Origin: Pseudogymnoascus destructans
Taxonomy: Eukaryota > Ascomycota > Leotiomycetes > Thelebolales > Thelebolaceae
Length of the DNA stretch: 64,000 nt
Assembly: GCF_001641265.1 (NCBI RefSeq)
Contig: NW_020167540.1
Span: 124,001 to 188,000, forward strand
Direction: 5' to 3'
The notes below the pieces were generated by a model. It did not search any database. It was given only the letters and a program-made list of their open reading frames with translations, and was not told the origin of the DNA. The position numbers were made by a program, and so were the translations under genes. Of this stretch, positions 11,219-22,304 are shown one piece after another; within the stretch, counting starts at the first letter, position 1; each line of letters begins with the position of its first letter.

Positions 11219-11762
11219 TCAACCCCCCTCCCCATCGGAATATCCCCTTGCTAACTCCTGGAATGCCCGGATTAAATTGTTCCCCTCAATCCCACCCCAC
11301 TCAACCTTCAACCCTAACCACTGGCCCTCTAACTCCGTATCCTGAATGTCATACCCATCCCTCTCTGCCCATTCCTGCAACCACTCTAACGCTGCTTGCC
11401 CCCCTACCATCACCATGCTCCAAAATGCCGACAATGACATCGGGGTACTGACACTCCTGCCTACAATCCTCTTCCCACCGCCCATCCTCCTCCTTGTGCT
11501 TCCAATGCTCACAAATCACCTGCGGTATGTAACAATACAAACAACACGAAAACCTCTCCATGCTCCTCTTCTCCTGCATCACTCTGATGAACTCCTGTAC
11601 CCCTTCCCGGACGCCCTCTACGCCTGCTGTCGTGCACTGCTCTATCAAATGGCTCGTGCTGGGATACTGGCAAACATAACAATATACGCACCGCTTGCTG
11701 AACCTCTCCAACGCCTGCTCCAGCCAGCTGTAGTGCCGTGAGACACATTGACAGCACATCAT
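11219..11762 (-). pseudogene. Remnant resembling the C-terminus of a fungal telomere-linked RecQ-type helicase
   Basis: Two minus frames together give a Cys/Trp-rich pattern known from the C-terminal region of fungal TLH/RecQ-like helicases. The first, from 11762, has CVYCYVCQYPSTSHLIEQC, then CCLYCYIPQVICEHW and CQYPDVIVGILE. The second, to 11219, has QAALEWLQEWAERDG and GQWLGLKVEWGGIEGNNLI. The change of frame near 11440 and the absence of any helicase motif upstream make it a fragment. The family assignment rests on remembered motif order (CxxCxxPQxIC...W, WLGxKVxWGG) and is moderate. In many fungi these genes sit at chromosome ends, so this may mark a former subtelomere. Confidence 0.45.
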
Positions 11763-12005
11763 TGAAACTATACTACCGCATTGAGACGCATTGAAGCCTT
11801 CGTTGATATTTATTGGATGCTCACAAACCTCACTCTACCAACAACATTTCCGCATGACTATGCGTTCTAGACAATATAATCGTATTCTAAAACTACTTTC
11901 CTAAAACACAAAACCCGACTGGCCTGCTATCAATTTCATTCCGAACTTTCCGCGAACTCTCACCAAACGCCATCCAGCATTTACACGTTTTCCCTCCTCG
12001 TGACT

Positions 12006-15000
12006 CTAGTTGACGCTCAATCTCCCCCTCATCCATACCTTGGCCTTCCCTTTTGCCGCTCCCAATCCGTTGCGTCCCATTCCGCCACCAGTGCCCCGTT
12101 TGTCGTTGAGATCCCTCAAGCTGTTCTTCTGAATCCTTCTCCAGCTGTATCCCAGGAAGGCGCCCTTCTTTCTACATTCCAGAACTCTTTGCCTATACTC
12201 TCCATCTCTAAGCAATCTATCCCTAGGCCTCTTCTTCTCTTTTCGACCATACGCACGCACGAAGCCGCGAAGATACTCTTTCTGCTCCTCGCCCATCACA
12301 AATCCTTCAATTTCTCGCTCAATTCGGCGGAGTTTGGTGGAATCATAAGCACTACCCACGTATCCTCGTGCTAACATTTGAATTTCACGATTGAAGCATC
12401 GAAGCGCAGCGTCAAGCTCGTCTTCCGTGGGCGGAGTAAGATTTGCAGCATCATCAACGCTGGTACTGAAGTCGGAGATAGGCTCTTCTTCATCGAAGTA
12501 GTGAGTGTCGTCAATGGATTTGATAGTTGGTACAAAAGGCGGGGTCATAATGTGAATACGGTCCCACAGGATATCTTTGAACCAACGGTGTGACTTAATA
12601 TCTTCTGCGTCATCAGGATAAACGTAGCGGCCAGCATAGTCGCGATTGTTTGACGAAACCAAGTCTCTCGCCTTGTATCGGCGCGAGCAAAGGCGTTCCC
12701 CTTTCTCTTGAATCATTCGTTTGATAAGATCCTGACACCGGCTACTGACAACGGGTTTGCTTGGGAATGAAAATGTAGTCCGGTGGCTCTGTTTCACATT
12801 AGGTCTCCGTCATCAACCTGTAGAGCAATGGCTTACAAGAATATTGAGTTTTGTTTGAGCTCTTCCGCCTTCTTCGGCAAGGAATGGAGTGTGGCCATAG
12901 AGACACTGTGTGGGAGTTAGATTCAGTGTGGTTGTACGTACAGTGCGTCTCACCTCATAAAGAATGACAGCAACACTCCACCAGTCACATCTGGCATCGT
13001 AAAGCTCGCCCCGAACCACTTCGGGTGCCATATATTGGCTTGTCCCAACAACACTGCGGGCAAGTGTCCGGTTACCATTCCGATTTCGCCAATTAAGAAT
13101 CCCCTCGTTAGAGCCAGAAGATTTCTTCTCATGTTTATCTTTGCCGCCCATAACAACATGAGCAAGTTGCATGGCGACCGCAACTGTCCGGCCATCTTTT
13201 TTATCGATGGAATCCCCTTCGACGTTAATACCGAGCTTGGTGAGCAAAGAGTACCTGTGATTATTATAAAAAGACTGGTCATGGGACCAATGCCCATCGA
13301 ATGCTAGACCAAAGTCTGAAATTTTCAGGTGTCCAGAAGCAGAAATCAAGAAGTTGTCCGGCTTGATATCACGGTGAATCCACCGCAGTCTATGAGCCTC
13401 TTCGATACAAAGTATCATTTCGGCAATATACCATTTGGTTACTGCCTCTGAAAGAATGTTGTCTCGAATCAAGAGCCCCAGGAAATCCCCGCCAGGCATA
13501 TAATCCATAATCAGGTAAAGGTTATTCGCATCTTGGAAGCTGACAATGAGCGGTACAACCCTGTATACCATCAGGTCAGTGTATGCTCTAAAAATTAAAC
13601 CGGAAAGAGAACTCACCATCTTGACCCCTCCGAGGCAACAAGAAAGTCCCGCTCGGCACGCAGATGCCCCTCTTGGCTGTTCCGTAGCATATCAGACTTC
13701 CGAATGACTTTCATTGCGTAGACTTCTTTTTTCTTGGGCTCAAAGAAACTGAATGGACTGAAGATATCCTCCTTTTCACGGACAAGGCGAACAACTCCAA
13801 AGCTTCCTTTGCCAAGCACCTTCACAATTTCATAGTGCGAGACCATCGGATCCGTTCCCTTTTGCTTGCGAAAGTGGTTTCTGGACTTCATTACACGGAC
13901 CTCACGAATGTAGTTAGTCTCACTATGAAGCCAGTCCCGGCGATGTTCAACCATTTCGGAGTGGGTCATATGTGCCGAATTCTCGTAAAGGACGCCCTCA
14001 AACTCTCTGAGACGTAGGGATCGAGGACTTGGACCGCTTGCAAGCAATCCGTTGTAATGGGTTTCGAAGAATATCTTCGCCGCAGCAGCCTTTTCGACGG
14101 TGATGACAGCTATATTTTATGTTAGAGTAATCCGAGATATGGTTCAATCAAGCTGTAATCTGAAAGTCCACAGTGCATGCAAAGCCAAATCAAAAATTAA
14201 ACTGGAATAAGGCTTACTTGGAACAGGCACCGGGGCAATCATAACCTCTTGCGCCACCTCTGAAATAGGCATCAAGCTGTTATTAACAATCGTCTCTTCC
14301 GCTACCTGCTGTTTTGTTACCGTCGCCTTTTTGTTTTCCGTATTTGACGAATGCCCCGATACCATCTTTCCAGCAAAAAACTTGGAGTCCAAACTCGTCA
14401 TGCCCGTGGAATTCGTTCTGGCTGGGGCAGACTGCTTTCCAGCACTATTTCCGCTTGTCTCCCCACTCGTTGAAGGTGAGACCTCCGGTGTAAGCTCCAA
14501 CACGCCTTTTTCAAGTGAGGGGCTGGGTCGGCTCTTAGGCGAGCGGATGACAACGGTGGGTGGTTGCACGGAGGGACGCATGTTGTTGAATGACATCGAG
14601 ACCTTCTTGACCAGTTCTCTCGCGAGTTCCACATTGCCTATCTGCGGGGATATAGGAGATGAGGATTCAAGATTGCTCGCACTCGAGGCTACATTCGTCA
14701 GTACGGAGATGGAAAATCTTGGGGGTGGGCAAGTCTTGCCTGAAAGAGGACTGTTCACGGAAGGACTCATGGGACTCTTACCACTGTTTGTCAGGGAGCG
14801 CAGAACGGAGAGGATTTTCGAGCCGTGGCGACGGATTTTCGACGGTCGTGGGGTACTGTCCTTGCTGGGGGGTATAAGAGTGTTCGTTTGCCGATCTAGA
14901 GGTTCTTCGACTTCGTCTTCATAAATCTTGAAATCACCAGGACTATCGCCCTGGCTGCAAATTCGCTTCATGCCTGAAGGTGAAGAACGCGATAGGCTAT

Positions 15001-15067
15001 AAACACTGGAATACAGATGTAATAAAGAATGTATGTCTTGGTTAAGAGATCTGCCATAAAATGGCAC
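12006..15067 (-). CDS. NDR/LATS-type AGC serine/threonine protein kinase
   Basis: Five exons fit exactly (2802 nt, 933 aa): 15067-14218, 14109-13617, 13560-12954, 12905-12837, 12788-12006, all GT-AG. The first exon codes a Ser/Pro-rich disordered region. The kinase domain follows: LGKGSFGVV (P-loop), AMKVIRK (catalytic Lys), HRDIKPDN (catalytic loop), ISDFGLAFDG (DFG), then a ~75-residue insert, then VGTSQYMAPEVV and DWWSVAVILYE. The long insert between DFG and APE is characteristic of NDR kinases. The C-terminal lobe continues into an AGC tail (RWFKDILWDRI, YFDEEEPISDFS) and a basic end. NDR kinases act in morphogenesis and septation networks. The start is uncertain: ATG at 14971 (MKRICSQGDS) is a plausible alternative. 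It resembles a conserved Pezizomycotina kinase distinct from Cot-1 and Dbf2, but I cannot assign a name. Confidence 0.88.
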
Positions 15068-15691
15068 CCATATTGATTCAAAGCGAAGACGTGGAACGCA
15101 AACTTGAGGCGATGTTCGTGTCGCTCATATCATCGGATGCGCCTTCCTTCTTGACAACTTGACCATGCCAGGCACTTGCCACCACAGACAAGCTAGACGG
15201 CCACAGTGAAGACGATGAAAGCAGTCACTGTTGATATAATAATCACTCACATATGGACCTTGGAATATACAGCCTCACACATACACTGAAGATCATCAGC
15301 TACATCCATATTTAATGACGACGTCAATTCAATTTATATGCTCTACGTATTGAAAATTGAGCACACAAAATTCTGTAAAAAAACAAAGATAATTTTTGGA
15401 TAAAAACGCCGTATTATGCACAAATCCCATCATCCCATGAGCACTTCCCCCGCATCCACAAAGTCTATGAAGACCTGGGCCATAACCATTGCTCAGGTCG
15501 GGGACAGATGCAAAATACACCACACCGACTAGGTGTTCGGAACTAAAAAGAAAAATTGCCCCTGGAACACGTTGCACCAGCGCCGTTATCGAGTTTTACA
15601 TTAGAGGCAAGAGATCCAAGTATTTGGGATCATCTCTGAAAAGGCGTCTGATTGATCAACTGTCCACGGCCACCTTTTGGAGTGCGGTCGT
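15068..15691. other. Intergenic: kinase 5' flank and FKBP 3' flank
   Basis: 624 bp with no supported gene. It should contain the kinase promoter and the FKBP terminator. A short minus frame begins MSDTNIASSLRSTSSL at 15128 and looks coding-like, but it stops before the kinase ATG and no good donor links the two. Confidence 0.5.
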
Positions 15692-17327
15692 CTACTTGAT
15701 CTCCAGCATCTTGACGTCGAAGACGAGAGTGCTGTTGGCTGGAATGCCTGGGAGCGACTTGGATCCGTATGCCAAGTTTGAGGGGACGGTGAGACGGCGC
15801 TCACCACCAACCTGCATACCGGCAATACCGAAGTCCCAGCCCTGGATGACCTCTCCAGCACCGAGCTTGAAGCTGAATGGCTTGCCCTTCTTGTTGGCAT
15901 CGAAGACCTTGCCATCAGTGAGCTTTCCGATGTAGCGCATGCCGACACGGTCTCCCTTCTTTGCGGCTGGTCCGGAACCAATTTTCTTGTCGTCAACCTT
16001 GACACCCTTAACGGTCCTGACGCCTAGCTCAGCCTTTCCCTTGGCAGCAGGCTTTGGGGCCTCGGATCCAGTTGGACCTTGCTCAAGGTTCTTTGCGAAT
16101 TGGACCTTCTTGGCGTCCTTGTCGGTGGCAGCGGCCTCGGAAGCAATGGCCTCTCCCTTGTTGTTCTTGAGCTTCTTTTGCTGCTTCTTGCTCAGCTTCT
16201 CGCCATTGGTGCTGGTCTTCTCCATGATCTCATCAAGAGTTTCAGCTGGCTCCTCAGCGGCGCGCTTGTTCTTTCCCTTCTTGTCAGCCGTGGTGACAAG
16301 CGCGGGGACCTCCTCATCGTCCTCAAGCTCGAGGATGCGGGGGTCATCAAGAGTGTCTAACTCGTCGCTCTCCTCATCATCGTCAAGGAGCTCATCCTCA
16401 TCGGGAGACAGGTCGTAGTCCTCATCATCCTCATCATCCTCATCCTCATCGTAGACACGGTGGTGGTTGTTGCGACGCCCATCCTCATCAGCAATGAGGT
16501 AGTTTCCGGTAAGGTGGATAGAGTGGGTCCCGGTGACCTTGAAGAAAACACGCTCATCCTCTCCAATGGTGATGTCGATAGCTTGCTGGAAGTTCTTCTC
16601 TGCGTCCAATGTGCAGATAACAAACTCCTCAATCTCCATATCCTCCTCATCATCCTCATTGAAATCCTCCTCATCATCATTCTCAGCAGCGGCCTTGGCC
16701 TTACCCTTCACCTTCTTGGGCTCATCCTCTATATCCTCATCGGAGTCGTCCTTGTCAATGGAGGCCAACAGCTCCTCGAGGGCAGCCTGCTTGCGGGCCT
16801 TCTTCGACTTGGCAGGGTCGCTGGGTCCAGCTTCATCATCCTCCTCCGAATCATCCTCCTCTGAATCCGGTCCGGAAAGCAGAGCACGCATGTACTCATC
16901 ATCGTCATCAGCCTCCTCATCATCCATGGGGCCAATCGGCTCGCGGATCAGCTTGAGAGTTGCGCGCGCAACGCTGCCCTCGGGTGCCTCTGGGTCGATT
17001 GGTGCGCTTGGGTCAATCGCGGCCATAGTAATGCGGAACTGTGAATGGATAGTTAACCCTGTGGCCATTGGTATTAGGAAACCATGGGCGTAGCTTGGAA
17101 TGATCACAAGCAAACGGCGCATAGTTGTTTTGGGTATCAACTTACAGTTGCTGGGAAGTCTCGGACCGCTGGGACGATCTCATCGCCACATGGCACCTCA
17201 AGGCCGTAGAAGGCAACCTAGAAGTAAAAATCAGTCCCTCTTCGCTGAAACCAAAGATTAACACCAAAAGTCTTGGAATGTTGATCTTGAGACAATGGGA
17301 AATACGCACTGGAGTAAGGGAAGGCAT
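15692..17327 (-). CDS. FPR4: Nucleolar FKBP-type peptidyl-prolyl isomerase (Fpr3/Fpr4 family)
   Basis: Three exons: 17327-17310 (MPSLTP), 17217-17146 (V A F Y G L E V P ... F P A T) and 17038-15692, giving 478 aa. Introns are 17218-17309 (GTGCGT...TTCTAG) and 17039-17145 (GTAAGT...TCACAG). The N-terminal nucleoplasmin-like part starts with the family's xYGLEVP and FRITMAAIDP segments. Long Asp/Glu runs follow in the middle, then a Lys-rich stretch, and the last ~105 residues form an FKBP domain (GDRVGMRYIGKLTDGKVFDA, VIQGWDFGIAGM, GERRLTVPSNLAYG). In yeast these enzymes isomerise prolines on histone tails and act as histone chaperones in the nucleolus. The ATG at 17140, reading an intron, would lose the conserved N-terminus and is rejected. 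Acidic runs create long spurious antisense frames. Confidence 0.93.
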
Positions 17328-18046
17328 TTTGTGAAGCGGAAAGTTGAAGTAAGGTGGTAGGTGGTGGAAGAATTGAAGTCTATCGTAAAAATAGAACTTT
17401 AAGAGGTGACGGGGGAGAGTAGAGGTGAGTGAAGGAAGAGGAAAGGTGGAAGGGTCTTAACGAGCCTCGAAAACTTTCTGGAAACAATTTTTGAGAGGCT
17501 CCAGCGCTAAGATAGCCTTATCTACCTGGTAACCAGACAACGGTCATGTGATTATCCACAATTGCCCCGCAAAGTCTGGATTGTAAAACCAAAGTTGAAA
17601 GTATTATTTTTGCCATGAAAGAAAATTATCTTCCCTGCAATGTTTCCCCGTCTAAAACACTATTTGACATCAACATTGACAACGCCAGCAAAGTGAACAC
17701 GGCCGATATCAGCCACGGTGATATTGGATCATAAGAAGACGGTCTGTAGGAGCTTGGGAACAACATGGAAATGACTTCAGCAAGCTAAATCGTAGAGAAA
17801 CGGGTCCGTTAATGTTTATAGTAGGATAATGAAAATAGTTGCGTAATGAAGTGTGTTCACCATGATAACCTGCCACGACAACATTTTTTCAATAATAGAA
17901 TTCTATGAAAGCTAAAAGCCCACATATTTAATTTGGTATAAATTTATATAATAAGTTAGAGAATTGGGGAGAAAAAACATATACGGGTAATGCGGATGAA
18001 AATAAGAATTTAACTGGGTATCATAATCTGTAGCAAAAGCTAAAGT
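17328..18046. other. Intergenic: FKBP promoter and REV1 3' flank
   Basis: About 0.7 kb, AT-rich towards 17.9 kb, with no coding signal recognised on either strand. Confidence 0.5.
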
Positions 18047-21000
18047 CTAAAAGTTGAAGTCAATGCTCCCAACTCCACGTTCCGAAACGGCCTGCTGGAT
18101 TTGTTCCTTTATTCCATCTAGTGCTTCCCTCCATCCCTTCTCACCTATTTCCGTCTGGAACCCATCACCGCCAGAATCATAAATTAGCCATACCATCCAC
18201 TTCACAACAGAGACGGCTTTTGCCATGTCTTTCTCATCAAGCACCACCCGTCTCAAGTACCGCTCCATGGCCTTGACATCATCCTCATGCGGGCCTTCGT
18301 TTCTGAACTCAGTGTACCACTGACTAATAGTCTGCCGTAGATCAGGCAGTACTGATATGTCTGCCGTAGTGAAGGTTGGCTTTGGAGGTCGTGGGGGTAG
18401 TTGTAATTTACGCTGACCCCGAGGGGGCTCCGGAGGTCTCTTCTTGGTCTTGTTAGGTGCGACAAGACCAGATCGGGCGGCAAGGCGCGCTCGCTTGTGC
18501 TCTGCGATTATCTCATCGCGCATGTCCTTCGGAATCGCAGCCAGAAAGTCTGGATCAATGGCATCTGCATCGTTGGTCATATCACCAGGCCGTGTGCTCG
18601 ATTCGGCTTTGCGGCCAGTGAAAAAATTGGATTGAACCAGTGTTGAGTTTGAGGTGCTCTTGTTATGTCGACTCTTTACTAATAAGCTTGTATGTTTTTT
18701 GGTCGGAGTCGTTGGTTTCTTGGCTAAATTTGACTTTCCTGTCTTGCGTGGTGAGAGAGAAGCGACCCTTTGTTGAGGCAGGTTGCCATGAATGGACCCA
18801 TATGAAGCCAAAACCTCAGCTTTAACATATTCTGGTAGTAATTCAAAGACTTCTGGATCCAACTGAGACGGAAAAGGTGCAGTTGAAGGAACTAAGTTAG
18901 CCGACAATGAGATTGACTCTGGTGTTGCTGCTTTGGATCGTGACTCCGAAGCTGCCCTTGACAAATTGCTCCACGGAGAAGCCCGTGAGGGTGTAGTACC
19001 CTTGGTCTGAGCTAGTAGTCTTGATCGAATATTCGACGGTAACTCAGCCAACACGGCTGGGTCAACCTGAGTGGGAAGAATAAACTGGGTACCGGTCAAG
19101 TTAAGGGGCTTCACCGCACTTGGATCGGCAGCATTTGCTCTGGTAATTGCTGCAGCTGGATGGACAGGTGTTTCTCTTGGCTTAAGTGGGCTGTCAGGAT
19201 CGATGTCTTCGATATCTGCGCAAGGTCGATTGGGTGTTGGTTTAGACTTCCGAGGTGTTTCTGGATCATCTATCGGATCTAAAATCTCATGGCGCGGCGG
19301 CCTTGGAACCGGAGGTTTTGGGAATGAAAGCGTTTTTTGGCTGCCATCAGGCCGACCATCCACTGAATGCTTTATCGGTTCTAGCTTCGTCATCTGAACA
19401 CCAAGTCCTCTCAGCTCCCCAGGAGAAAAGCCAAAGGCACGGAGGACTGAGATTGCTTCTTTTGCGAGGATTTTGACTGTATTCGTGGCAACACCTAAAC
19501 CGACACTCTTGTTGAAAACATCGCATTTGCCGTGGCCCAGGTGCTTTGCAGGGTCTAAAGGAGAATCTGCTGACTTCCGCATAATTTTAACGGTAAGTTG
19601 TCGCCCTTTGACTGCCTCGTTCATAAGCCGTTTATGTAATTCTCCACAGAGGTTCTTCACGAACTCCTCCGCTTCCGGCTGATTTATGAACCGAATTCCC
19701 CAGTTGACCTCCGCCGAGACAGATTTTCGAGTAATTAGTTCCCCGACCTCGGTGTGGTCAATACCACGCGAATAATCCCATATCTTTTCACCGGTCTTGG
19801 GTCCCAGAACGGTCATAAGCCTATCTTTCGTGGAATTTCGCACGTCTTTGACAAACTTGATGCCAATTTCTTCGAGTTTTCCACCGATGCTGTAAGCCAC
19901 ACCAGGTAGATTTTGAACCGCAAGCTCGCCAATAAAATCCAAAACTTCCTCTGGCTTGATCTGATATTGGCCCGCAGGTTTTGCCTTGCGAAGCGCAACT
20001 TTAGCAAGTAGGATGTTGGACCCAATACCAACAGAGACTGCACAGTTCGTAGCGTCTTTGATCTTACGGCGGACTGTTTGGCCAATTTCATCTGCCTTCT
20101 CCTGCTCCAGTCGTATGGTTTCTTCGCTCCCGCCAAGACCACCACACTCGCTGGCAGGAAGGCACAAGGACGAAATGTCGATTAAAGCCTCATCAATGCT
20201 TACACTTTGAACCACACCCCCTATGCTAAGAATAGCCTCATAGAATTTCTTACTCGCGTCTTCGTACGCAGGGAAGTCGTACGGCAAAACCTTTATATCT
20301 GGACATAGCTTCTGTGCCTGCTTCATCCACATGCCGTTTTTAACACCAAAATCTCGTGCAGGGTAATTGCAACTTGCAATTTCAGATCCACTTCCACTGC
20401 CATGTGCTACAACTGCTGGTTTATCGTCGTATTCCGGGGCACTCAGAAGAGATACCGCACAGAAAAAGCTATCAAAATCCACGTGCATCACATACCGTCG
20501 AGAGCCGGGTTTCCGTTTCAACCTATTCTTTTGGGATAGTGTTTGTTCAGAGGCCATCCGTTGAAATTTAGATTTGAGTTCAGCTTTCCATGTAGACAGA
20601 TGATGAAGCCTTGATTCTGAGTAGAACTGCTTTAAAAAATCAGGATTTGCGGTAGATGATTGTCTGATTTTCGGGTCAGCTAATAACATGGCGTTGTGTT
20701 CTTCTGCTGTGACCGGCTTCTCTTCTTTACTGGCCCGAGTAGTCTCGATCGAGCGTGATCTCTTGCGACCTCGAGGAGAGGACAAGGCACTAGTTGATTC
20801 GCGGACTTCAGTAGTCTCATCATATATTTGCTCCACTGCATCGACCGAGGAAGATCCTTTCGTGAATTCGAGTTTTGTGGACTCTGAAGCCACAATATTG
20901 GACTCTGCAGCATTTAGGGCGTCTTCTAATGAGGATGTAAGCTCAAAGCTCTCTGTATTTGATAACTTGAGTTCATTATCAGGCTCATCTGCGATTTCGT

Positions 21001-21721
21001 CATCGTTGGGTTTGGTGTGAATAAGATGTTGTGAATGATGATGGGAACTCTGCGAGTGTGCATATGTCGTCTTGCCATCACTTGTCCGCCTTATACTTTT
21101 AACATCCAATGCCTCCTCCTCATCGTCGATCTCATCCGCAATATTCTTAACTTGGCTGTTATACCAGCTGGTCTTCGTTTGGTCCATATAACCCTTCTGT
21201 CTGGATTCCACTTTATTCACAACCCTCCCCTTTTCAAACCCCAACGTTTTTTGGCCTACCCCTTCATCCAGGACCTTATAACTCTGCCATGGCAGCACTT
21301 TTCCATTGGCCATGCTATCCACTATCCACGCTGGCTTAACGATCCTGTAATTCCGAAACTCAATCGCCTTCTTCGGCGTCAAGTTCGCCGCAATAATATG
21401 CGTTGCTGACGTCTTTCCATCAAGATACTGCACGAAGCCGCCCCCATGAGTGACGATCAATTTGTGCAAATCGTTCAGTGAAGGCTGCGTATATCCATTG
21501 ACATAGGCAACTATGCCTCTGAAAATCGGTGGCTTATCTGGAGATTGCGCCCTGAGGTCGGCATCAAGATTTTGAAGCTTGATCTTCTTTCGGCGGAAGT
21601 ACTCGAAAAATCCACCGAAATCTGAGCCTGTGTATTCCTCGCCTTCTTCAGTGTCGAAGGTATGCTCTGCGATGCGTTTATGCGTCGCCTTGGAGTTCTT
21701 CTCCAGCTTGGAACCCATCAT
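18047..21721 (-). CDS. REV1: DNA repair protein REV1, Y-family deoxycytidyl transferase
   Basis: A single uninterrupted frame of 1224 aa. A BRCT domain covers residues about 64-150 (RGIVAYVNGYTQ, KPAWIVDSM). The Y-family catalytic core follows from about 408: YVMHVDFDSFFCAV with D415 and D417, and SIDEALIDISS with D510 and E511. A little-finger region extends to about 780. Three ubiquitin-binding motifs of the DPxxxxxLPxxxRxxL type are visible near 887, 954 and 1055 (the third has IP). The last ~110 residues match the C-terminal domain that binds other translesion polymerases. Rev1 inserts dCMP opposite abasic sites and scaffolds polymerase zeta. The start MMGSKLEKNSKA is followed by the usual acidic FGGF segment, so the first ATG is sensible. 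No intron is needed. Confidence 0.96.
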   Translation of the reverse strand: MMGSKLEKNSKATHKRIAEHTFDTEEGEEYTGSDFGGFFEYFRRKKIKLQNLDADLRAQSPDKPPIFRGIVAYVNGYTQPSLNDLHKLIVTHGGGFVQYLDGKTSATHIIAANLTPKKAIEFRNYRIVKPAWIVDSMANGKVLPWQSYKVLDEGVGQKTLGFEKGRVVNKVESRQKGYMDQTKTSWYNSQVKNIADEIDDEEEALDVKSIRRTSDGKTTYAHSQSSHHHSQHLIHTKPNDDEIADEPDNELKLSNTESFELTSSLEDALNAAESNIVASESTKLEFTKGSSSVDAVEQIYDETTEVRESTSALSSPRGRKRSRSIETTRASKEEKPVTAEEHNAMLLADPKIRQSSTANPDFLKQFYSESRLHHLSTWKAELKSKFQRMASEQTLSQKNRLKRKPGSRRYVMHVDFDSFFCAVSLLSAPEYDDKPAVVAHGSGSGSEIASCNYPARDFGVKNGMWMKQAQKLCPDIKVLPYDFPAYEDASKKFYEAILSIGGVVQSVSIDEALIDISSLCLPASECGGLGGSEETIRLEQEKADEIGQTVRRKIKDATNCAVSVGIGSNILLAKVALRKAKPAGQYQIKPEEVLDFIGELAVQNLPGVAYSIGGKLEEIGIKFVKDVRNSTKDRLMTVLGPKTGEKIWDYSRGIDHTEVGELITRKSVSAEVNWGIRFINQPEAEEFVKNLCGELHKRLMNEAVKGRQLTVKIMRKSADSPLDPAKHLGHGKCDVFNKSVGLGVATNTVKILAKEAISVLRAFGFSPGELRGLGVQMTKLEPIKHSVDGRPDGSQKTLSFPKPPVPRPPRHEILDPIDDPETPRKSKPTPNRPCADIEDIDPDSPLKPRETPVHPAAAITRANAADPSAVKPLNLTGTQFILPTQVDPAVLAELPSNIRSRLLAQTKGTTPSRASPWSNLSRAASESRSKAATPESISLSANLVPSTAPFPSQLDPEVFELLPEYVKAEVLASYGSIHGNLPQQRVASLSPRKTGKSNLAKKPTTPTKKHTSLLVKSRHNKSTSNSTLVQSNFFTGRKAESSTRPGDMTNDADAIDPDFLAAIPKDMRDEIIAEHKRARLAARSGLVAPNKTKKRPPEPPRGQRKLQLPPRPPKPTFTTADISVLPDLRQTISQWYTEFRNEGPHEDDVKAMERYLRRVVLDEKDMAKAVSVVKWMVWLIYDSGGDGFQTEIGEKGWREALDGIKEQIQQAVSERGVGSIDFNF

Positions 21722-22304
21722 GGGCCTACAAAATCCTCAAGTCATCGCCTTGGTTATTGGGTGAGTTACTTTGTTCTGTTCATGTTTCACTGCGCATGTG
21801 AGATAACTCGTATAATGTTCTTAAAGTGGGATAAGTCCTGTCGCCACCTTGAAGTTGTTGAAGACGCGCCAGAAACACGCAGTCACATGACTGATTACGT
21901 CACATGCAATACTGTCAAACACAACGACGGAGGAGGATTGAGTGTCTGTCGTCTCCTTCTTACAGCATTATAGAAGTCGAGTTTCACTCACTGTTCATGG
22001 TATTTGTGCAAGGAAAATGGTGGCAGATCCTAATTACGTGGATTATCTTGTTGGTTTATGAATCACGTGTATGAATCGAGCAATGTGCGAAAACACCAAC
22101 GGAAACTGAACCATGATATCTTTCATATAGTTACATGAAGAGGTAATAAATCTGTAATATTTATCCCAATGAGTAATGAGTAAAAGCCAACGCTGTTATC
22201 TTCCCAACCCACCCATACATCCAACGCCCCAGACCATGCCCTGTTCCAATTGCCCGACGCCATGAACATTTGCTTTCATTCAACCTAGCTTTGCGCCATA
22301 AAAA
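21722..22304. other. Intergenic: REV1 promoter and RNA15 3' flank
   Basis: 583 bp, no supported gene. It contains a TGACTGATTACGTCACATG stretch at about 21889-21906 with a CRE/ATF-like TTACGTCA core. That is suggestive for a stress-linked REV1 promoter, but a single match proves nothing. Confidence 0.4.

Noticed and set aside
12950..13307. Frames overlapping the kinase domain in other phases
   Set aside because: Kinase motifs and splice sites are all in one path; these are shadows.
15939..17093. Long plus-strand frames opposite the FKBP gene (Ser- and Leu-rich products)
   Set aside because: They are antisense shadows of the Asp/Glu/Lys codon runs; the minus strand has a complete conserved protein.
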